NCBI GenBank assembly: GCA_002415855.1
Contig: DIAS01000015.1
Location: forward strand, 45,020 to 109,019
Direction of reading: 5' to 3'
Source of the DNA: Bacteroidales bacterium UBA5072
GTDB taxonomy: Bacteria > Bacteroidota > Bacteroidia > Bacteroidales > UBA10428
DNA length: 64,000 nucleotides
The notes beneath the pieces were generated by a model, which worked only from the letters and a program-made list of their open reading frames with translations, did not search any database and had not been told where the DNA came from. Below are positions 1 to 8,772 of the stretch, piece after piece. How positions within the stretch are numbered: position 1 is the stretch's first letter; each line of letters begins with the position of its first letter. A program made the position numbers and the translations under genes.

Positions 1-1809
1 GGCGGGTCACAAATCTTTGTTAATGATATCACTTTCGACGGGCAGTATTTGTATGCCGCCACGGCACAGGGTATTTACAGGGCTGAGTACACCAATCCGA
101 ACCTGGTGGATTTCAATGCATGGCACCGCATGGAAAATCTCCCGGACCCAGGCTCGGAATACCGCTTTCTGGCCTGGCATGATAATCACCTTTTCAGTAT
201 TTACCGCAATGCTGTTTCGGGATACGATGAAATCATCACCCTGTCCGATTCTGGTTGGGAGGTATGGCCAAATAATTACAACGATGCTTTCAACTACCTC
301 GGGGAACAGCATGGTTACCTGGTGATCTCTTCAACGCTGAGGACCAAGGTATATGGCAGTCAGGACCAATTGATCCGGGATGTTCTCACGTATTATGCAA
401 ATCATTCCCTGTATGACTCCAGGCAACGATTGTGGTATGCTGATCCCTATAGCGGGATGGTCAGATTGGATGAAGCAGGAAATGGAGAAGTGATCCATCC
501 GGATGGTCCGGCTTACAGAGACGCCGGTGATATTGAGATTCTCGGAGGCGAGTTATGGGCCGGCGGCGGAACAGATAACTCCAAATGGTCGGGTTACGGG
601 GCCTATTCTTTTATCGGCGAGGACTGGAACAGCTATAATGAAAATACAATTCCCGAATTGGCCGGGTTTCTGAATATTTCTGAGATATCAATCGATCCGA
701 TAAACCACGGCCATGTAATTGGCGGTTCTTTTGGATATGGTATAGCCGAGTTTCAGGATGGCAAGCTGATCGACATAATCGATGAGACAGACGGTGTCCT
801 TCAGCCGGTTCCCGGTTATGATCACGGTTATGTACGGGTTACCGGTACTGATTTTGACCAGAACGGAAATCTCTGGATATGCACCTCCAACAGTGAACAG
901 GGCGTGTACCGGCGAAAGGCCGGAGCTGCTCTGGAACCGGTGCAACTCGATTTTGACGGCTTCGGATTTAACACCACTACCCGTGAACTCATGGTGAGTA
1001 CGCAGGGCCAGGTATGGATTACCCTGGAAAATGAAGGCGTACTGGTACTTCAGGAAAGCGGAGGGACCACTTTACGCGAAAGGTTCTTTATCGTGCGCAA
1101 CCAGGTACCCAATTTGCTCGATAAGGTATATGCCGTTGCGGAAGACAAAGAGGGGGATATTTGGGTGGGAACCAACAAGGGTCCGGTGATTTATTATAAC
1201 GCTGCAGAAGTATTCGATGAGGAGGTGCTCACAGGAATTCAGCCTGAAATACCCAGAAATGACGGCACTTCTTTTGTGGACCTGCTTTTGTCCACTGAAC
1301 GGATCAATGCCATTGCAGTGGACGGAGCCAACCAGAAATGGCTGGCAACCGAGAAATCCGGTGTTTTCCTCGTATCACCTGACGGCAGGAAGGAGATTTA
1401 CCATTTCTCAGAAGAGAACAGCCCGCTATTTTCCAACAATGTACAGACGGTGGCGGTTAACGACAAAACAGGCGAAGTCTTTTTTGGTACCGCCAAAGGG
1501 ATCATTTCCTTCAGGGGAAGGGCGACCGAAGGAGGGGATGATTTCGGGAACGTGTATGTTTTTCCCAATCCTGTCCGCGAAAACTACCAGGGTGACATTA
1601 CCGTTACAGGTCTTGTGGAGAATGTCAATGTTAAGATAACCGATATCAGCGGAAATCTTGTATTCGAAACCGTTGCACTGGGCGGCCAGGCCGTATGGGA
1701 TGGCAGGAACTTCCGGGGAGAAAGAGTACAGACAGGTGTTTACCTGGTCTTCTGCACCAATGATGATGGGTCTAAAACCCATGTAACCAAATTGCTGTTT
1801 ATCCATTAG
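1..1809 (+). CDS. porZ: PorZ-like type IX secretion beta-propeller protein (5' partial)
   Basis: The frame is open to the left edge of the window, so the start lies outside it; the first possible start inside is a TTG at 49 that I do not believe. About 600 residues are visible. They contain repeated propeller-type blades (for example NLWICTSNSEQGVYRR and GDIWVGTNKGPVIYYN) typical of two-component-regulator propellers. The last 85 residues form an immunoglobulin-like C-terminal domain (YVFPNPV, then DISGNLVFE and GVYLVF) of the type IX secretion sorting type. PorZ of Porphyromonas has this layout and acts at the cell surface in the attachment complex that joins cargo to lipopolysaccharide. The product is therefore probably secreted. 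recO follows 26 bp later on the same strand. The propeller and C-terminal domain are clear; the PorZ name rather than another propeller protein is inference. Confidence 0.7.
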   Translation, partial: GGSQIFVNDITFDGQYLYAATAQGIYRAEYTNPNLVDFNAWHRMENLPDPGSEYRFLAWHDNHLFSIYRNAVSGYDEIITLSDSGWEVWPNNYNDAFNYLGEQHGYLVISSTLRTKVYGSQDQLIRDVLTYYANHSLYDSRQRLWYADPYSGMVRLDEAGNGEVIHPDGPAYRDAGDIEILGGELWAGGGTDNSKWSGYGAYSFIGEDWNSYNENTIPELAGFLNISEISIDPINHGHVIGGSFGYGIAEFQDGKLIDIIDETDGVLQPVPGYDHGYVRVTGTDFDQNGNLWICTSNSEQGVYRRKAGAALEPVQLDFDGFGFNTTTRELMVSTQGQVWITLENEGVLVLQESGGTTLRERFFIVRNQVPNLLDKVYAVAEDKEGDIWVGTNKGPVIYYNAAEVFDEEVLTGIQPEIPRNDGTSFVDLLLSTERINAIAVDGANQKWLATEKSGVFLVSPDGRKEIYHFSEENSPLFSNNVQTVAVNDKTGEVFFGTAKGIISFRGRATEGGDDFGNVYVFPNPVRENYQGDITVTGLVENVNVKITDISGNLVFETVALGGQAVWDGRNFRGERVQTGVYLVFCTNDDGSKTHVTKLLFIH

Positions 1810-1835
1810 GAAATGACAACAAAAGGCTGCAGGTC

Positions 1836-2540
1836 ATGCTGAACAAAACTCGGGCCATTGTGCTTCATCAGGTCAGATACGGTGAGTCCAGCCTGATCGT
1901 AACGCTGTATACTGAAAATCATGGCCGGTTATGCTGTATGGTGAGCGGCGTGAGATCCAAAAAATCCAGGTTCCCTTCGACCCTTTTTCAGCCGCTTACA
2001 CTGCTGGAAACGGATTTTTATTACCGGGCCAGCCGCGATCTGCAAAGGATGAAGGAGGCAAGCTGCCCCTTTCACTATGCTACTATCCCGTTCAATGTCA
2101 CCAAAAGCACCATGGCCATGTTCCTGTCGGAAATTCTTTATCTTACCCTAAGGGAAGAGGAAAGCAATCCGACCTTGTTCTCCTTTCTTTTTCATGCTTT
2201 TCAATTACTTGATACCCGGGAGGAAGGGATCGTAAATTTTCACATCTGGTTTATGCTGATTTATTCCCGGTTTCTTGGAATTTTACCCGGGGGGTTGAAC
2301 CCTGTCAAAGAGGATACTGTTTCTCCGGATCTCCAGCTCTTTTATGGCCTCCCGGAAGAGGCTTCTTCGGCTTTGTCGGAATTTCTGGCCAGTCCCCAGG
2401 GACCGCCCCCTGACATCCGGCTTTCACATGCCAGCCGGACATTGTTGCTTGAACGGCTGATCCGCCATTATTCGCTGCATCTGGATGGATTCTCGCGGCT
2501 TAAATCCTTTGCTGTTTTGCGGGAAGTCTTTGGACAATAG
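1836..2540 (+). CDS. recO: DNA repair protein RecO
   Basis: The 234-residue product matches the RecO family in length and opening: MLNKTRAIVLHQVRYGESS, then LIVTLYTENHGR, is the classic N-terminal OB-fold start. RecO acts with RecR to load RecA on SSB-coated single-stranded DNA in the RecFOR pathway. The remainder is a mostly helical domain; the zinc-binding cysteines found in some RecO proteins are not evident. The ATG is preceded by a short AGG at 1831-1833. It follows the porZ-like gene by 26 bp and may be cotranscribed with it. Confidence 0.9.
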   Translation: MLNKTRAIVLHQVRYGESSLIVTLYTENHGRLCCMVSGVRSKKSRFPSTLFQPLTLLETDFYYRASRDLQRMKEASCPFHYATIPFNVTKSTMAMFLSEILYLTLREEESNPTLFSFLFHAFQLLDTREEGIVNFHIWFMLIYSRFLGILPGGLNPVKEDTVSPDLQLFYGLPEEASSALSEFLASPQGPPPDIRLSHASRTLLLERLIRHYSLHLDGFSRLKSFAVLREVFGQ

Positions 2541-2612
2541 CACCTGAGTATAAAAAGAGTCAGGACCAAAGACTGCAAGGTCGGTGGTAAGAACTGGTTC
2601 AAAATATAAGTA

Positions 2613-2620
2613 TAATTTTG
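2613..2620 (+). promoter_or_regulatory. -7 promoter box upstream of a small ORF
   Basis: TAATTTTG matches the Bacteroidota -7 consensus TAnnTTTG exactly. I see no good TTG -33 element at the expected distance. The predicted start point near 2627 lies about 12 nt before the ATG at 2639. Confidence 0.4.
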
Positions 2621-2638
2621 CAAGAAGTACAACCGGTA

Positions 2639-2860
2639 ATGAACACGTTCCGTGAAAAGGAAGAGGGCTCTTATACCCGAAAAACAGGACTTCCGCCTGA
2701 AAGTCCTGTATTCACAGGAAAACATAAACCTTCACCTGCTGAATTGGAAGTGCTGGTTGATGATGACCTGCCGTGCGAAAAAGAACAGATCAGGGAAATC
2801 CGGAAACCCGACTTCCTTGTGGATAATAACAAGGTAAATCTATTACAATTAATGATTTAG
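2639..2860 (+). CDS. Small hypothetical ORF, possibly frameshifted remnant
   Basis: A 73-codon ORF starting MNTFREKEEGSYTRK, in the 400-bp gap between recO and the NUDIX gene. I do not recognise it. The middle is acidic and lysine-rich (AELEVLVDDDLPCEKEQ). Near 2830 the frame one base back stays open from about 2830 to the TAG at 2935-2937 and reads protein-like (NDLADITLIEALGKANVF). The two parts together could be one roughly 100-residue gene broken by a -1 shift, or a decayed fragment. A perfect -7 box lies just upstream at 2613. Coding status is uncertain. Confidence 0.3.
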   Translation: MNTFREKEEGSYTRKTGLPPESPVFTGKHKPSPAELEVLVDDDLPCEKEQIREIRKPDFLVDNNKVNLLQLMI

Positions 2861-2940
2861 CAGATATTACCTTAATCGAGGCTTTAGGTAAAGCGAATGT
2901 ATTTCATTATAAAGCGGGACAAATTCTTATAAAATAGGTT

Positions 2941-3570
2941 ATGAAGAAACAGAACGTCTATCCCTGGCTGGAGATGGCCAAGCGGTTGCAGGCAATTGCC
3001 CAGGCGGGGCTTGAGTATTCGGAAAACAAATACGATATTGACAGGTATCAGCAGATCAGGCAGCTAAGTTTGGAGATCATGCATGATTTTACGGAATTAC
3101 CCATGGATAAGCTGATAGATGTGTTTTCATCCGAAAAGGGCTACCAAACGCCAAAGGTTGATGTCCGTGGAGTTGTATTCCGGGGTGACCAGATCCTGAT
3201 GGTCAGGGAGACAATCGATGGTCGCTGGTCGGTGCCCGGGGGCTGGGCAGATGTGGGGCTGACACCTTTTGAAGTAGCCAGGAAAGAGGTATATGAGGAA
3301 GCGGGGTTGGAGGTCAGGCCGATACGGATGCTGGCCGTTCTTGATAAAAAGTGCCACAGTCATCCGCCCGATCTGTATCACATTTACAAGATTTTCATTC
3401 TGTGTGAGGAACTGGGAGGGGACTTAAAAGGCGGTATGGAAACCAGTGAAACCGGATTTTTCAGTATGGATAACCTGCCTCTCCTTTCAGAGCCGAGAAT
3501 AACACGGGAGCAGATCACCCTGATGTTTGATTACAGGAATAATCCCGGCAAAGAGGCAGTCTGTGATTGA
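2941..3570 (+). CDS. NUDIX hydrolase with N-terminal Nudix_N-type domain
   Basis: A 209-residue product. Residues 1-65 are a helical N-terminal domain (YPWLEMAKRLQAIAQAGLEY) of the type found before a NUDIX fold in nucleoside-diphosphate-X hydrolases. The NUDIX fold follows, with box GGWADVGLTPFEVARKEVYE continuing EAGL at about residues 99-122. The usual GE and RE of the box read GL and KE, a variant common in this subfamily; the metal-binding EE pair is kept. The HPPDLYHIYKIF segment after the box is also typical. The substrate is probably an ADP-ribose or nucleotide-sugar type diphosphate, which cannot be fixed from sequence. It converges on carB. Confidence 0.88.
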   Translation: MKKQNVYPWLEMAKRLQAIAQAGLEYSENKYDIDRYQQIRQLSLEIMHDFTELPMDKLIDVFSSEKGYQTPKVDVRGVVFRGDQILMVRETIDGRWSVPGGWADVGLTPFEVARKEVYEEAGLEVRPIRMLAVLDKKCHSHPPDLYHIYKIFILCEELGGDLKGGMETSETGFFSMDNLPLLSEPRITREQITLMFDYRNNPGKEAVCD

Positions 3571-3636
3571 TTTGGCACAGTCATGCTTACCGAAGGGAAG
3601 GATGACAAAAATGCTCAGGACGACAAGGCACTGTTT

Positions 3637-6600
3637 CTAGTATTCCCCCCAGCTTTTTATGGCAATATCCTCCAGTGAAAGCTTGCACACAGCAGTAAGA
3701 AAAGCGCTGGCCAGCCGGCTGTTGGTAATCAGCGGAATATTAAAGTCCACCGCGCTCCTGCGGATATGGTAATCGTTGCTTAATTCACTCTTGGAAAGGT
3801 CTTTGGGGATGTTAATGACCAGGTCGATCATTTTGTTTCTCAGGTAATCAAGCGTGTTGGGTTTTGCCTCTTCATCGGGCCAGTGCAACATGGTGCAGGG
3901 TATCCCGTTCATTTCAAGGAACTGGGCAGTACCACGGGTGGCAAAAAGGTTATAGCTCTTTTCCGCCAGCAATTTGCAGCTGTTTACAAGTTCCACCTTG
4001 GAACGCATAGGGCCGGTTGATAACAAAATATTTTTCTTGGGATAATTATATCCTACCGAAAGCATTGCTTTAAGTATTGCCTCGTAGAAATTCTCACCGA
4101 TACAACCCACTTCACCTGTAGAGGCCATATCGACCCCGAGAACAGGATCTGCTTTCTGCAGGCGTGAAAAAGAGAACTGGGGTGCTTTCACCCCGATACA
4201 GTCGAGATCAAATACGGATTTACGGGGTTTTTCAACCGGTTTGTCGAGGATCACCTGGGTAGCAAGTTCAATGAAATTTACTTTCAGGACCTTGGAGACA
4301 AAGGGAAAACTGCGGGAAGCCCGCAGGTTGCATTCAATGACTTTTATATCGTTGTCCTTGGCCAGGAACTGAATGTTAAAGGGGCCTGATATTTTGAGCT
4401 CCCTGGCGATCTGCCGGGAGATTCGTTTGATCCTTCGCATGGTTTCGAAGTATATCTTTTGCGCGGGGAACACAATGGTGGCATCACCCGAATGAACGCC
4501 GGCAAATTCAACATGTTCACTGATGGCATAGGCAATCAGCTCCCCTTCCCTGGCGACGGCATCGAGTTCAATTTCCTTGGCCTGCTCAATAAATTCTGAT
4601 ACCACAACGGGATATTGTTTGGATACTTTGGCAGCAAGGCTGAGATAATGTTCCATTTCATCCTTGTTGGATACAACGTTCATGGCTGCCCCGGAAAGCA
4701 CATAAGAAGGCCTGATGAGCACCGGAAATCCGACCTCATCAACAAAATCATAAGTCTCACGTATGCTGGTAAGTTCTCTCCATCTCGGCTGGTCAATTTG
4801 AAGATCATCGCAGAGTGTGGAGAATTTGTGCCGGTCTTCCGCATTATCGATCGAAAGGGGAGAGGTTCCCAGAATATTCACCTGCTGATCATAAAGACGC
4901 ATTGCCAGGTTGTTGGGGATCTGTCCCCCCATGGACAATATCACGCCATGCGGGTTTTCCAGTTCAACAATGTCCATTACCCGTTCAAATGATAGCTCGT
5001 CAAAATATAACCTGTCGCAGATATCATAATCGGTGCTGACCGTTTCAGGATTGTAGTTGATCATTACCGAACGGTAACCTTCTTTGTTGATGGCATATAG
5101 TGCGTTGACACTACACCAGTCGAATTCAACGCTGCTTCCAATGCGATAAGCGCCGGATCCAAGTACTATAACAGATTTATGATCACCTTTATATTCAACA
5201 TCATTTGAACGGCCACTATAAGTAAGGTAAAGATAGTTGGTCATGGCAGGATATTCGGCAGCCAGTGTATCAATTTGTTTGACCACGGGAACTATGCCCA
5301 GCAGCTTGCGGTGCTTTCGCACTTCCAGTAAGCCCTCCTGCATGTATTCCGGCATATCCTTCATGATCGAACGGGCGATCTGAAAATCTGAAAATCCATA
5401 GACCTTGGCTGACCGGAGCAGATCATCGGGCAGATCAGCAAGCGAATCGTACTGTTCAAGCTTGTTCTTGAGTTTGAAGATGTTTTTAAGCTTGTGGAGG
5501 AACCAGGGGTCGATGCGGGTAAGTTCATGTATTTTTTCAACCGAATATCCCTTGGAAAAGGCATCTGCTATCACAAATATGCGCATATCCGTGGGTTCGG
5601 ACAGTTCACGCTCCACATCATCGAAGGCAAGGTCACGGTTGCCGACAAAGCCGTGCATACCCTGACCTATCATGCGCAATCCCTTCTGTATGACCTCTTC
5701 AAAAGTACGGCCAATGGCCATGACTTCCCCGACACTTTTCATACTGCTGCCGATCTGCTTGGAAACGCCGATGAATTTATTCAGGTCCCAGCGCGGGATC
5801 TTGCAGACAATGTAATCGAGAGCGGGTTCAAAAAAGGCAGAGGTGGTCTTGGTGATGGAGTTCTTTATTTCGTGCAGTCCGTACCCCAGGGCAAGTTTGG
5901 CGGCGACAAATGCAAGCGGATATCCGGTGGCTTTGGAAGCAAGGGCGCTGGAACGCGACAACCGGGCATTGACTTCAATAACACGGTAATCTTCGGAGTA
6001 AGGATCAAGGGCATATTGTATGTTGCATTCGCCGACGATTCCGATATGCCGGATTATCATAATGGCAAGCTGCCGGAGAACATGATATTCCGAGTTTGTC
6101 AGGGTTTGTGATGGCGCTACAACAATGCTTTCTCCGGTATGTATGCCAAGCGGATCAAAATTTTCCATGTTGCACACCGTGATGCAGTTGTCGTAACAAT
6201 CCCGCACCACTTCGTATTCAACTTCCTTCCAGCCCTTGAGGGATTTTTCGACGAGTATCTGCGGGGCATAAGAAAAGGCCTTCTCGGCCATTCTTCTCAG
6301 TTCCGTCTCATGGTTGCAGAACCCGCTGCCCTGTCCCCCGAGCGTATAGGCTGCCCTGATAATGATGGGATAACCAAGTTCAACAGCTGCTTTTACAGCA
6401 TCCTCCACATCGGTGACGGCGAAACTCTGAATGGTCTTCACCCCGATCTCATCCAGTTTTTTAATGAACAAATCACGATCTTCGGTATCCATGATCGCCT
6501 GTACCGGAGTTCCCAGAACACGGACATTGTGCCTTTCCAGGGCCCCGTTCTTGAACAGGGCTATACCGCAGTTCAGGGCGGTCTGTCCGCCAAATGACAA

Positions 6601-6855
6601 AAGAATTCCGTCAGGTTTCTCCTTTTCAAGGACCTTCTCAACAAAATAGGGCGTAACAGGAAGAAAGTAAATGGTATCGGCAATCCCTTCGGAAGTTTGT
6701 ACGGTAGCAATGTTAGGGTTAATCAGAACGGTTTTAATCCCTTCTTCCCGCAGCGCTTTTAATGCCTGCGAACCCGAATAATCAAACTCGCCAGCCTCTC
6801 CGATCTTAAGCGCTCCGGAGCCCAGCACGATTACTTTCCTGATTGAATTGTCCAT
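3637..6855 (-). CDS. carB: Carbamoyl-phosphate synthase large subunit
   Basis: The enzyme makes carbamoyl phosphate from bicarbonate, ATP and ammonia passed from the small subunit, for arginine and pyrimidine synthesis. I use the ATG at 6855 (MDNSIRKVIVLGSGALKIGE), which has GAGG upstream and gives 1072 residues, the family length; an in-frame extension to 6930 is unlikely. Two homologous ATP-grasp halves are visible: the first starts at VIVLGSGALKIGEAGEFDYS, the second near residue 560 at VIVLGSGAYRIGSSVEFDW. A C-terminal methylglyoxal-synthase-like domain (LLSTGPMRSKVELV onward) carries allosteric control in this family. carA is not adjacent. The gene diverges from argR across a short shared promoter region. 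Confidence 0.97.
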   Translation of the reverse strand: MDNSIRKVIVLGSGALKIGEAGEFDYSGSQALKALREEGIKTVLINPNIATVQTSEGIADTIYFLPVTPYFVEKVLEKEKPDGILLSFGGQTALNCGIALFKNGALERHNVRVLGTPVQAIMDTEDRDLFIKKLDEIGVKTIQSFAVTDVEDAVKAAVELGYPIIIRAAYTLGGQGSGFCNHETELRRMAEKAFSYAPQILVEKSLKGWKEVEYEVVRDCYDNCITVCNMENFDPLGIHTGESIVVAPSQTLTNSEYHVLRQLAIMIIRHIGIVGECNIQYALDPYSEDYRVIEVNARLSRSSALASKATGYPLAFVAAKLALGYGLHEIKNSITKTTSAFFEPALDYIVCKIPRWDLNKFIGVSKQIGSSMKSVGEVMAIGRTFEEVIQKGLRMIGQGMHGFVGNRDLAFDDVERELSEPTDMRIFVIADAFSKGYSVEKIHELTRIDPWFLHKLKNIFKLKNKLEQYDSLADLPDDLLRSAKVYGFSDFQIARSIMKDMPEYMQEGLLEVRKHRKLLGIVPVVKQIDTLAAEYPAMTNYLYLTYSGRSNDVEYKGDHKSVIVLGSGAYRIGSSVEFDWCSVNALYAINKEGYRSVMINYNPETVSTDYDICDRLYFDELSFERVMDIVELENPHGVILSMGGQIPNNLAMRLYDQQVNILGTSPLSIDNAEDRHKFSTLCDDLQIDQPRWRELTSIRETYDFVDEVGFPVLIRPSYVLSGAAMNVVSNKDEMEHYLSLAAKVSKQYPVVVSEFIEQAKEIELDAVAREGELIAYAISEHVEFAGVHSGDATIVFPAQKIYFETMRRIKRISRQIARELKISGPFNIQFLAKDNDIKVIECNLRASRSFPFVSKVLKVNFIELATQVILDKPVEKPRKSVFDLDCIGVKAPQFSFSRLQKADPVLGVDMASTGEVGCIGENFYEAILKAMLSVGYNYPKKNILLSTGPMRSKVELVNSCKLLAEKSYNLFATRGTAQFLEMNGIPCTMLHWPDEEAKPNTLDYLRNKMIDLVINIPKDLSKSELSNDYHIRRSAVDFNIPLITNSRLASAFLTAVCKLSLEDIAIKSWGEY

Positions 6856-6896
6856 CTTTTTTAAAACCTCAAAGAAAATTAGTCCTATATTTGGCC

Positions 6897-6904
6897 CAAA
6901 AATA
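6897..6904 (-). promoter_or_regulatory. Candidate -7 box for carB
   Basis: Reading the minus strand, TATTTTTG fits TAnnTTTG and would give a leader of about 35 nt before the carB ATG at 6855. No clear TTG lies 19-21 nt upstream, so this is weak. Confidence 0.3.
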
Positions 6905-6924
6905 CAAATATTTTTAAATTCATC

Positions 6925-6955
6925 TTGCATACTTATAAAAAAGCGTATATATTTG
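6925..6955 (+). promoter_or_regulatory. Promoter of the argR operon
   Basis: TTG at 6925-6927 and TATATTTG at 6948-6955, separated by 20 nt, match the Bacteroidota -33/-7 promoter. The predicted start is near 6961, directly before the ARG-box palindrome. Confidence 0.7.
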
Positions 6956-6964
6956 CATCATTAA

Positions 6965-6978
6965 TGAATATCTATTCA
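6965..6978 (+). promoter_or_regulatory. ARG box (ArgR operator) over the argR start
   Basis: TGAATATCTATTCA is a near-perfect palindrome fitting the ArgR consensus TGAATnnnnATTCA. It lies between the predicted transcription start and the argR ATG at 6981, so bound ArgR would block its own operon. The carB promoter is about 60-70 bp away on the other strand and could also be affected. Confidence 0.7.
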
Positions 6979-6980
6979 TC

Positions 6981-7457
6981 ATGGGAAACAGAACAGAAAG
7001 GCTACTGGCCATAAGAAACATCATCTCGTCACAGAAGGTATCCAGTCAGGAGGAATTGCTGGACCTGCTCGAGAAGAAAGGATTGAACTATACACAGGCA
7101 ACGCTTTCAAGGGACCTGAAATTCCTTAAAGTGAATAAAATCTCTGATATGGAGAAAGGATACATTTATGAACTGCCTGATCAGCACCATATACCAGGCC
7201 ACGAGCTCGCGGAGAGCTATGCGGCGCAAGGCTTTGTTTCCATCCAGTTTGCCAACAAGCTCGGGATAATCAAAACCCTGCCGGGTTACGCTCCCAGCAT
7301 AGCTTCGCTTATCGATAAGGTAAATCCATTTGAGATAGTCGGAACCCTTGCCGGCGATGATACCATCCTCATTGTGCCCCATGATAATGTTACTGAAAAG
7401 GATATTATTAATACTTTGATAATTATTATACCTGAATTAAAGGATAAAATTAAGTAA
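6981..7457 (+). CDS. argR: Arginine repressor ArgR
   Basis: A 158-residue product, the normal ArgR length. The N-terminal winged helix (RLLAIRNIISSQKVSSQEEL, then NYTQATLSRDLKFLKV) has the family's ATLSRDL recognition-helix signature. The C-terminal oligomerisation and arginine-binding domain contains the GTLAGDDTILIV segment, where the two aspartates contact arginine. It is first in a run with argG and argH and sits on an ARG box, so autoregulation by arginine is likely. argG starts 6 nt after its stop. Confidence 0.96.
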   Translation: MGNRTERLLAIRNIISSQKVSSQEELLDLLEKKGLNYTQATLSRDLKFLKVNKISDMEKGYIYELPDQHHIPGHELAESYAAQGFVSIQFANKLGIIKTLPGYAPSIASLIDKVNPFEIVGTLAGDDTILIVPHDNVTEKDIINTLIIIIPELKDKIK

Positions 7458-7463
7458 TTGCAC

Positions 7464-8696
7464 ATGAAGAAGGAAAAAGTTGTGCTGGCGTACAGCGGGG
7501 GACTGGATACCTCGGTTATCCTGAAATGGCTGATCGATAAAGGATATGAAGTGATCGCCTATATTGCTGATGTGGGTCAGGATGATGATTTTCAGGAAGT
7601 CGAAAAAAAGGCGGTAAAAATTGGTGCTTCCAAAGTATATATCAGAGACCTGAAAAGGGAATTTGTTACCGATTACATATTTCCTGCACTGAAAGCCAAC
7701 GCTATGTATGAGAGCCGTTACCTGCTGGGCACTTCGCTGGCAAGACCGTTAATTGCCAAATACCAGATAGAGATTGCGCATGAAGAGCAGGCGGAATATG
7801 TATCGCATGGTGCCACAGGAAAGGGAAACGATCAGGTAAGGTTTGAATTGTCGTATTATGCCCTGAATCCGAAAATCAAGGTGCTTGCACCCTGGAAAAC
7901 ACAGGAATTTCTGGAACAGTTCAAAGGAAGGACTGATATGCTGAATTATGCCCGGGAAAAGAATATCCCCGTAAAAGCTACTGTTAAAAAGCCTTACAGC
8001 GAGGATGACAACCTGATGCACATCAGCCATGAGGCCGGTATCCTCGAAGATCCTGGATTCAGGCCCGAAATGGATATGCTTACCAAAATCGTTCCCCCAC
8101 AACATGCGCCGGATAGAGAGACGCAAATTGAGATCCATTTTAAGGACGGAATTCCGGTAAGGGTTGTAAATAGCCAGGATGGCGTGAGCATAACCGAGCC
8201 TTTGGCATTATTTGTTTACCTGAACAAAATTGGAGGGGAAAACGGCATAGGTTTGCTGGATATGGTAGAAAACCGATTTGTCGGCATAAAATCGAGAGGC
8301 GTTTATGAAACTCCGGCGGGCACAATCCTTTTACAGGCGCACATGGATATCGAAGGCATAGCCATGGATCGCGAGGTGATGAGGCTTCGCAACATGCTTT
8401 CACCTGTTTTTGCCGAAATCGTTTATAATGGATTCTGGTTCAGTCCCGAAATGGAGTTCTTAAGGGCTGCTATCGACAAAAGCCAGGAACTGATTGACGG
8501 TATCGTTTACCTGTCCCTCTATAAAGGCAATGTCATTATCAACGGCCGGGTATCCCCAAGTTCACTGTATGACAAAGATCTTTCCAGTATGGACATTGCC
8601 GGGGGCTTCGACCAGAAAGACAGCGCCGGTTTTATCAAGATCAATGCGATCAGGCTGATGGCCCACAATGCCATCACCAGAAGGAAAAGGAAATAA
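7464..8696 (+). CDS. argG: Argininosuccinate synthase
   Basis: Joins citrulline and aspartate using ATP, the penultimate arginine step. The start is ATG 7464 (MKKEKVVLAYSGGLDTSVIL), not the TTG two codons earlier; it gives 410 residues. The PP-loop AYSGGLDTS is near residues 9-17. SHGATGKGNDQVRFEL and KKPYSEDDNLMHISHEAG are strongly conserved family segments. It begins 6 nt after argR and is probably cotranscribed under ArgR control. Confidence 0.96.
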   Translation: MKKEKVVLAYSGGLDTSVILKWLIDKGYEVIAYIADVGQDDDFQEVEKKAVKIGASKVYIRDLKREFVTDYIFPALKANAMYESRYLLGTSLARPLIAKYQIEIAHEEQAEYVSHGATGKGNDQVRFELSYYALNPKIKVLAPWKTQEFLEQFKGRTDMLNYAREKNIPVKATVKKPYSEDDNLMHISHEAGILEDPGFRPEMDMLTKIVPPQHAPDRETQIEIHFKDGIPVRVVNSQDGVSITEPLALFVYLNKIGGENGIGLLDMVENRFVGIKSRGVYETPAGTILLQAHMDIEGIAMDREVMRLRNMLSPVFAEIVYNGFWFSPEMEFLRAAIDKSQELIDGIVYLSLYKGNVIINGRVSPSSLYDKDLSSMDIAGGFDQKDSAGFIKINAIRLMAHNAITRRKRK

Positions 8697-8697
8697 C

Positions 8698-8741
8698 CCT
8701 GAAGTATTCCGGGTATTTTTCAGGAAAATTAACACTTCAGG
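8698..8741 (+). other. Hairpin between argG and argH
   Basis: CCTGAAGT at 8698-8705 and ACTTCAGG at 8734-8741 form an 8-bp stem with a 28-nt loop. There is no T tract, so it is more likely an RNA processing or stability element than a terminator. Confidence 0.35.
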
Positions 8742-8772
8742 ACGCAATTCCCGAAGGTTGAATTAAACTGTC

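Noticed and set aside
5494..6111. Long plus-strand ORF of 205 codons
   Set aside because: It is the antisense frame of carB, whose ATP-grasp motifs are clear.
6856..6930. N-terminal extension of carB
   Set aside because: The extra 25 residues overlap the promoter region, and the family N-terminus and GAGG site fit ATG 6855.
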